Shown piece by piece: positions 5,780 through 8,508 of a stretch of 8,508 nucleotides of DNA (its first letter is position 1; each line of letters begins with the position of its first letter). The notes beneath the pieces were generated by a model. That model worked only from the letters and a program-made list of their open reading frames with translations. It ran no database searches and was not told the DNA's origin. The stretch is from Coriobacteriia bacterium (GTDB lineage Bacteria; Actinomycetota; Coriobacteriia; Anaerosomatales; SLCP01). Both the position numbers and the translations under genes were made by a program. The stretch is from contig SKKZ01000249.1 of assembly GCA_007123455.1 (NCBI GenBank), forward strand, positions 1 to 8,508, read 5' to 3'.

Positions 5780-6637
5780 CTAACGAGACGTCCGCTTGGA
5801 CGCCCGCTCACCGAAGGCCGACGTGATCCTGTCCAGGAAGATGGCGAGGATCACGACGCTCAACCCGCCCTCGAACCCGAGCCCGACGTCGAGGCGCGTC
5901 ACGCCACGGAACACCATCGCTCCCAGGCCACCCGCGCCGACGATGCCGGCGATGACGACCATCGAGAGTGCGAGCATGATGACCTGGTTGACGCCCGCCA
6001 TGATGGTCGGCAGGGCGAGGGGGATCTGGATACGGGTGAGGATGCGGCCGGGAGAGGCCCCGAATGCCTCTCCGGCCTCGACGACTTCCGTGTCCACCTG
6101 TCGCAGACCGAGTTCGGTCAAACGGATGGCCGGCGGCATCGAGAAGATGATGGTGGCCACGACTCCCGGAACCTTACCGATTCCGAAGAACACGATGGCC
6201 GGAATGAGATAGACGAACGAGGGCATGGTCTGCATGAAGTCGAGCACGGGCCTCACGAACGTGCTGAAGCCCTTTCGGCGGGCTGCCAGTATTCCGAAGG
6301 GAACGCCGATGGCGACGGTGATGAGGCTCGCCACCAGCACGAGCGAGAGGGTGGACATCGCGGCCTCCCACATGCTCATCGAGACGATGAGTGCGAAGGA
6401 CAGGAGCGTGAAGACGCCGAACTTCCACGTCCGCACGAGCACGCCGATGGCCGCGAACAGCACGACCATCACGAGCGCGGGCGGGAACAGGAGTGCAGAC
6501 TCGAGCCAGCCGACAAGCGCTGACATGAGAGTACTCACGCCGTCGAAAAGCCAGCCGAGGTTGGCGGTAAGCCAGTCGACACCAGCGTCGACCCAGTCGC
6601 CAACCGGAACGCGAGGAAGACCGTCGAGCTCCATCAC
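5780..6637 (-). CDS. opuAB: Glycine betaine/proline betaine ABC transporter permease
   Basis: This 285-residue membrane permease is close to the length of B. subtilis OpuAB (about 282). Hydrophobic helices are visible near residues 50-67, 73-90, 95-117, 138-165 and 210-240, and at the C-terminus. Family text includes VLDFMQTMPSFVYLIPAIVFFGIG (131-154) and an EAA loop EAGEAFGASPGRIL (187-200). It also includes the downstream MLALSMVVIAGIVGAGGLG (221-239), which is typical of ProW/OpuAB. The start is ambiguous between GTG at 6637 and ATG at 6634. GTG is preferred because GGAGG at 6649-6645 is 7 nt from GTG and 10 nt from ATG. Either way the start overlaps the TGA of the ATPase gene, so translation is probably coupled. 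With one permease gene the channel would be a homodimer. Confidence 0.94.
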   Translation of the reverse strand: MMELDGLPRVPVGDWVDAGVDWLTANLGWLFDGVSTLMSALVGWLESALLFPPALVMVVLFAAIGVLVRTWKFGVFTLLSFALIVSMSMWEAAMSTLSLVLVASLITVAIGVPFGILAARRKGFSTFVRPVLDFMQTMPSFVYLIPAIVFFGIGKVPGVVATIIFSMPPAIRLTELGLRQVDTEVVEAGEAFGASPGRILTRIQIPLALPTIMAGVNQVIMLALSMVVIAGIVGAGGLGAMVFRGVTRLDVGLGFEGGLSVVILAIFLDRITSAFGERASKRTSR

Positions 6638-7908
6638 TCGGCCACCTCCTCGATCTCGTGCTGCTGCTCCTCGGATTCGGAGGCACCTTCGTCTGCGGGG
6701 CCGTCAGCGACTCCATTGGCGCTACCTGCGGCCAGCGCCGCCAGCAGCGTGACCCGGGGAATGACCCCCACGAGCTTGCCGTCGTCGACGACCGGCAGGG
6801 GCAACCGGCTCTCTGCCGAGGGCACGAGCAGATCGGCGAGAAGTGTGTCCGGGGAGACCGTCGGGACCTCGGAGTCGATGATGGGGTCGAGGGAGTGCCC
6901 ACCGCTTCTGATGGCCTTCATCACGTCGTCGTCGAGCGCCACTCCGATGAGACGGCGGCCCGGATCGACCACAAACAGCGCGCTGACCTGGCGTTGACGC
7001 ATAGTACGCAGGGCCGCTTTCGGACCTTCGCGCCTCAGAATGGTGGCGATCGGCTCCTCCATCACCGAGGCGGCTGTGAGCACGCGTGACCGATCGACAT
7101 CCTGCACGAAAGCCTCGACATAGTCGTTCGCCGGCTCTTGCAGGATCTCCTCCGCGGTGCCGATCTGAACGATACGCCCGTCCTTCATGACGGCTATCCG
7201 GTCACCGAGGTACATCGCCTCGTTAAGGTCGTGAGTGATGAAGATGATCGTCTTCTTGAGCGTCTGCTGCAGCTCGACGAGCTGCTCCTGCATCTCGCCT
7301 CTGATGAGCGGATCGAGCGCACTGAACGCTTCGTCCATGAGCAATATGTCGGCATCTGTCGCAAGCGCGCGAGCGAGTCCGACCCGCTGCTTCATACCGC
7401 CCGAAAGCTCACCCGGGTACGAATCCTCCCAGCCTTCCAGGCCGACGAGCGAAAGTGCCTCCTTGGCCCTCGCCTGCCGTTCCTCGGCGGGCAACTCGGC
7501 TACCTCGAGCCCCCACTCGGCGTTCTGCTGCACGGTCCGGTGGGGGAAGAGTCCGAAATGCTGGAAGACCATGCTGATCGAGCCGGTACGCAGCTCTCGA
7601 AGCCGGCGAGCAGGCAAGGTCGTGATGTCGGTGCCGTTGATACGTACGGCTCCGGTCGTGGGCGGATGGATGAGATTCAACGTACGCACGAGCGTGGACT
7701 TCCCTGAACCCGAAAGTCCCATGATCACGAAGATCTCGCCCTCTGCCACCTCGAACGAGGCGTCGATCACCGCGCACACGGTCCCGGTCGCGTCCTCGAC
7801 CTCGTCACGCTCATGACCGTCGCGCAGCATCTTGAGAGCAGTGTCCATCTTGCGGCCGAAGATCTTGTAGACTCCTTCGACCGCTATGGTGGTTTGCGCT
7901 TGTTCCAC
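6634..7908 (-). CDS. opuAA: Glycine betaine/proline betaine ABC transporter ATP-binding protein with tandem CBS domains
   Basis: This 424-residue OpuAA/ProV-type ATPase is first in the osmoprotectant operon. Motifs in order are Walker A GLSGSGKST (64-72), Q-loop Q116 in VFQHFGLFPHRTV, signature LSGGMKQR (168-175), Walker B ILLMDE (188-193) followed by AFSALDPLIR, and switch H226 in THDLNEA. The N-terminal extension with KIFGRK is usual for this subfamily. Residues about 280-335 and 345-395 form two CBS domains, which in related transporters gate activity by ionic strength or bind c-di-AMP. After R385 there are no Lys or Arg. Residues 401-424 hold 10 Asp/Glu, an anionic tail like that described for Lactococcus OpuA. 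The start is GTG at 7908 with GGGGGT (7919-7914) 5 nt upstream. An unusually long candidate leader precedes it. Confidence 0.95.
   Translation of the reverse strand: MEQAQTTIAVEGVYKIFGRKMDTALKMLRDGHERDEVEDATGTVCAVIDASFEVAEGEIFVIMGLSGSGKSTLVRTLNLIHPPTTGAVRINGTDITTLPARRLRELRTGSISMVFQHFGLFPHRTVQQNAEWGLEVAELPAEERQARAKEALSLVGLEGWEDSYPGELSGGMKQRVGLARALATDADILLMDEAFSALDPLIRGEMQEQLVELQQTLKKTIIFITHDLNEAMYLGDRIAVMKDGRIVQIGTAEEILQEPANDYVEAFVQDVDRSRVLTAASVMEEPIATILRREGPKAALRTMRQRQVSALFVVDPGRRLIGVALDDDVMKAIRSGGHSLDPIIDSEVPTVSPDTLLADLLVPSAESRLPLPVVDDGKLVGVIPRVTLLAALAAGSANGVADGPADEGASESEEQQHEIEEVAE
6645..6649 (-). promoter_or_regulatory. Shine-Dalgarno inside the ATPase gene end, deciding the opuAB start
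   Basis: GGAGG on the minus strand lies within the last codons of opuAA, 7 nt before the GTG at 6637 and 10 nt before the ATG at 6634. The spacing favours GTG, giving a GTGA overlap of stop and start identical to the one between the amino-acid permease and ATPase genes. Confidence 0.6.
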
Positions 7909-8154
7909 GAATGACCCCCGTGCGGATACGATTCACCGGCATCACGCGATGACCGGCCGGGCTGATCCAGTTAGTTGTCTATGCCGCGGAGCGGACGTTC
8001 TCAATCATCCGCGGCAACACTCTCGCACGCGCTTGAAGGCGGTGCCCTGACGGAGACACCTCAGCCTATTCGAGGCACCTCGAGAAGGAACGGTCCTGTG
8101 GTCCGCTCTACCTCTACGTGGCGCAACTGCAAGGTCCGTAACTCTCGAACCTGC
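7909..8154 (-). promoter_or_regulatory. Hairpin-rich 5' leader of the opuA operon (candidate cis-regulatory RNA)
   Basis: No plausible gene occupies this stretch. If transcription starts from the candidate promoter at 8161-8189, the leader is about 245 nt. Three structures stand out in the minus-strand transcript. (a) GGTGCC (8079-8074) pairs with GGCACC (8046-8041), enclosing the stem CTGAGG/CC-g-TCAG (8064-8047). A local stem TCGAGG/CCTCGA (8083-8070) competes for the same bases. (b) A perfect 9-bp stem TGCCGCGGA/TCCGCGGCA (8016-8008 with 7990-7982) can also shift register through a GCGGAGCGGA repeat (plus strand 7986-7995). (c) CCGG-t-CATC/GATGCCGG (7956-7936, one bulge) lies just upstream of the ribosome binding site. 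I could not match it to a known riboswitch, including c-di-AMP (ydaO), glycine, TPP or T-box. A regulatory role is inference. Confidence 0.45.
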
Positions 8155-8160
8155 GTTTTT

Positions 8161-8189
8161 ACCCTAGCGAACATCATGAACGAGCGCAA
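8161..8189 (-). promoter_or_regulatory. Candidate promoter of the opuA operon
   Basis: On the minus strand TTGCGC (8189-8184), exactly 17 bp, then TAGGGT (8166-8161), fit TTGNNN-N17-TANNNT, with a probable start near 8154. The hexamers are each only about 3/6 to the housekeeping consensus. The overlapping string GTTC-N13-GGGTAA loosely recalls stress-sigma (SigB/SigF) promoters, which would suit an osmoprotectant operon, but the spacing is slightly short. Confidence 0.4.
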
Positions 8190-8278
8190 ACCCGTGTACG
8201 GCGGGTGCGGTATGATTATGCAGAACCGACCTCAGACGATTCACGTCATGCCCGGACTCTACGCGAACGGGAGGAAGC

Positions 8279-8508
8279 ATGGTCATCGGCATACCAACAG
8301 AGGTTCTCGAGCGAGAGCATCGCGTCGCCGCGCTTCCCGACGAGGTTGCGGCATACGTGAAGATGGGTTTCGAGGTAGTGGTCGAGTCCGGCGCCGGCAA
8401 CGGTGCCCTGCACGGTGACGCCGAGTATCGGGCGGCCGGGGCGGCCGTAGTGCCCGATGCCGGACAGGTCTACTCGCGTGCCGATGTCGTCCTGAAGGTG
8501 AAGCAGCC
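8279..8508 (+). CDS. pntA: NAD(P) transhydrogenase alpha subunit, N-terminal part (3' end outside window)
   Basis: The frame is open from ATG 8279 to the window end (76 codons seen). The text MVIGIPTEVLEREHRVAALP, then KMGFEVVVESGAG (28-40) and ADVVLKVKQ at the end, matches the first domain of the PntA/alanine dehydrogenase superfamily. RVAA.P and GF.V.VESGAG resemble E. coli PntA more than alanine dehydrogenase, but only the N-terminus is visible. Alanine dehydrogenase remains possible. The full protein would transfer hydride between NADH and NADP+ together with membrane beta subunits. GGGAGGA at 8269-8275 lies only 3-4 nt before the ATG. A -10-like TATGAT at 8211-8216 lacks a recognisable -35. 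The gene diverges from opuA across 370 nt. Confidence 0.75.
   Translation, partial: MVIGIPTEVLEREHRVAALPDEVAAYVKMGFEVVVESGAGNGALHGDAEYRAAGAAVVPDAGQVYSRADVVLKVKQ

Noticed and set aside
7965..7983. GACAACTAACTGG on the minus strand, reminiscent of the 3' part of c-di-AMP (ydaO) riboswitches
   Set aside because: The other conserved blocks of that riboswitch are not in the right order or not present, and the match has several differences.
8126..8160. Plus-strand terminator-like element: GCAAGGT/ACCTGC followed by TTTTT (8156-8160)
   Set aside because: The stem is short with a bulge and a 13-nt loop, and no transcript is known to need ending there. The T-run is explained as the region just downstream of the minus-strand -10 of the candidate opuA promoter.
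8100..8160. GGTTCGAGA on the minus strand resembling a tRNA T-loop
   Set aside because: No cloverleaf can be built: no flanking T-stem pairing, acceptor stem or anticodon arm.
7975..8418. Plus-strand open frame of about 147 codons across the divergent intergenic region into pntA
   Set aside because: No ribosome binding site, Ser/Arg-rich composition, and it overlaps the recognisable pntA N-terminus out of frame.

Overview
The window reads as a chromosomal stretch of a GC-rich bacterium with a Gram-positive style envelope. It has type-2 cell-wall-binding repeats, two substrate-binding proteins made as lipoproteins, frequent GTG/TTG starts and strong GGAGG ribosome binding sites. A high-GC actinobacterial lineage such as the Coriobacteriia is my best guess. 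This is inference from style, not from a marker gene. Nearly everything concerns the cell surface or small-molecule transport.

Layout from left to right. (1) Positions 1-882, plus strand: the 3' end of a gene for a secreted cell-wall-binding repeat protein. It converges on the next operon across a perfect 16-bp hairpin at 911-946. (2) Positions 973-3250, minus strand: a three-gene polar amino-acid ABC importer, transcribed binding lipoprotein, then permease, then ATPase. An intercistronic hairpin follows the first gene and a GTGA overlap joins the last two. A repeat-rich control region with a candidate promoter lies upstream at about 3320-3460. (3) Positions 3687-4705, plus strand: two small membrane proteins, a PQ-loop/SemiSWEET-like 3-helix protein and a divergent MntP-family cation exporter, closed by a hairpin at 4723-4752. 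(4) Positions 4802-7908, minus strand: a complete glycine betaine/proline betaine OpuA-type importer (CBS-domain ATPase, permease, binding lipoprotein). Its apparent leader is about 245 nt long and rich in hairpins. (5) Positions 8279-8508, plus strand: the 5' end of a probable NAD(P) transhydrogenase alpha subunit gene, divergent from the OpuA operon.

How the genes work together. The OpuA system would take up compatible solutes under osmotic stress. Its ATPase carries tandem CBS domains plus an acidic C-terminal tail, the arrangement used for ionic-strength sensing in lactococcal OpuA. The amino-acid importer scavenges a polar amino acid that the sequence does not identify. The two minus-strand transporter operons have similar candidate promoters, TTGCG(A/C)-N17-TA(A/G)GGT.

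I found no mobile element, CRISPR array, rRNA or tRNA, and no convincing wholly new multi-gene system. The parts most worth a second look are non-coding (the OpuA leader and the repeats before the amino-acid operon) and the altered metal-site motif of the MntP-like protein.
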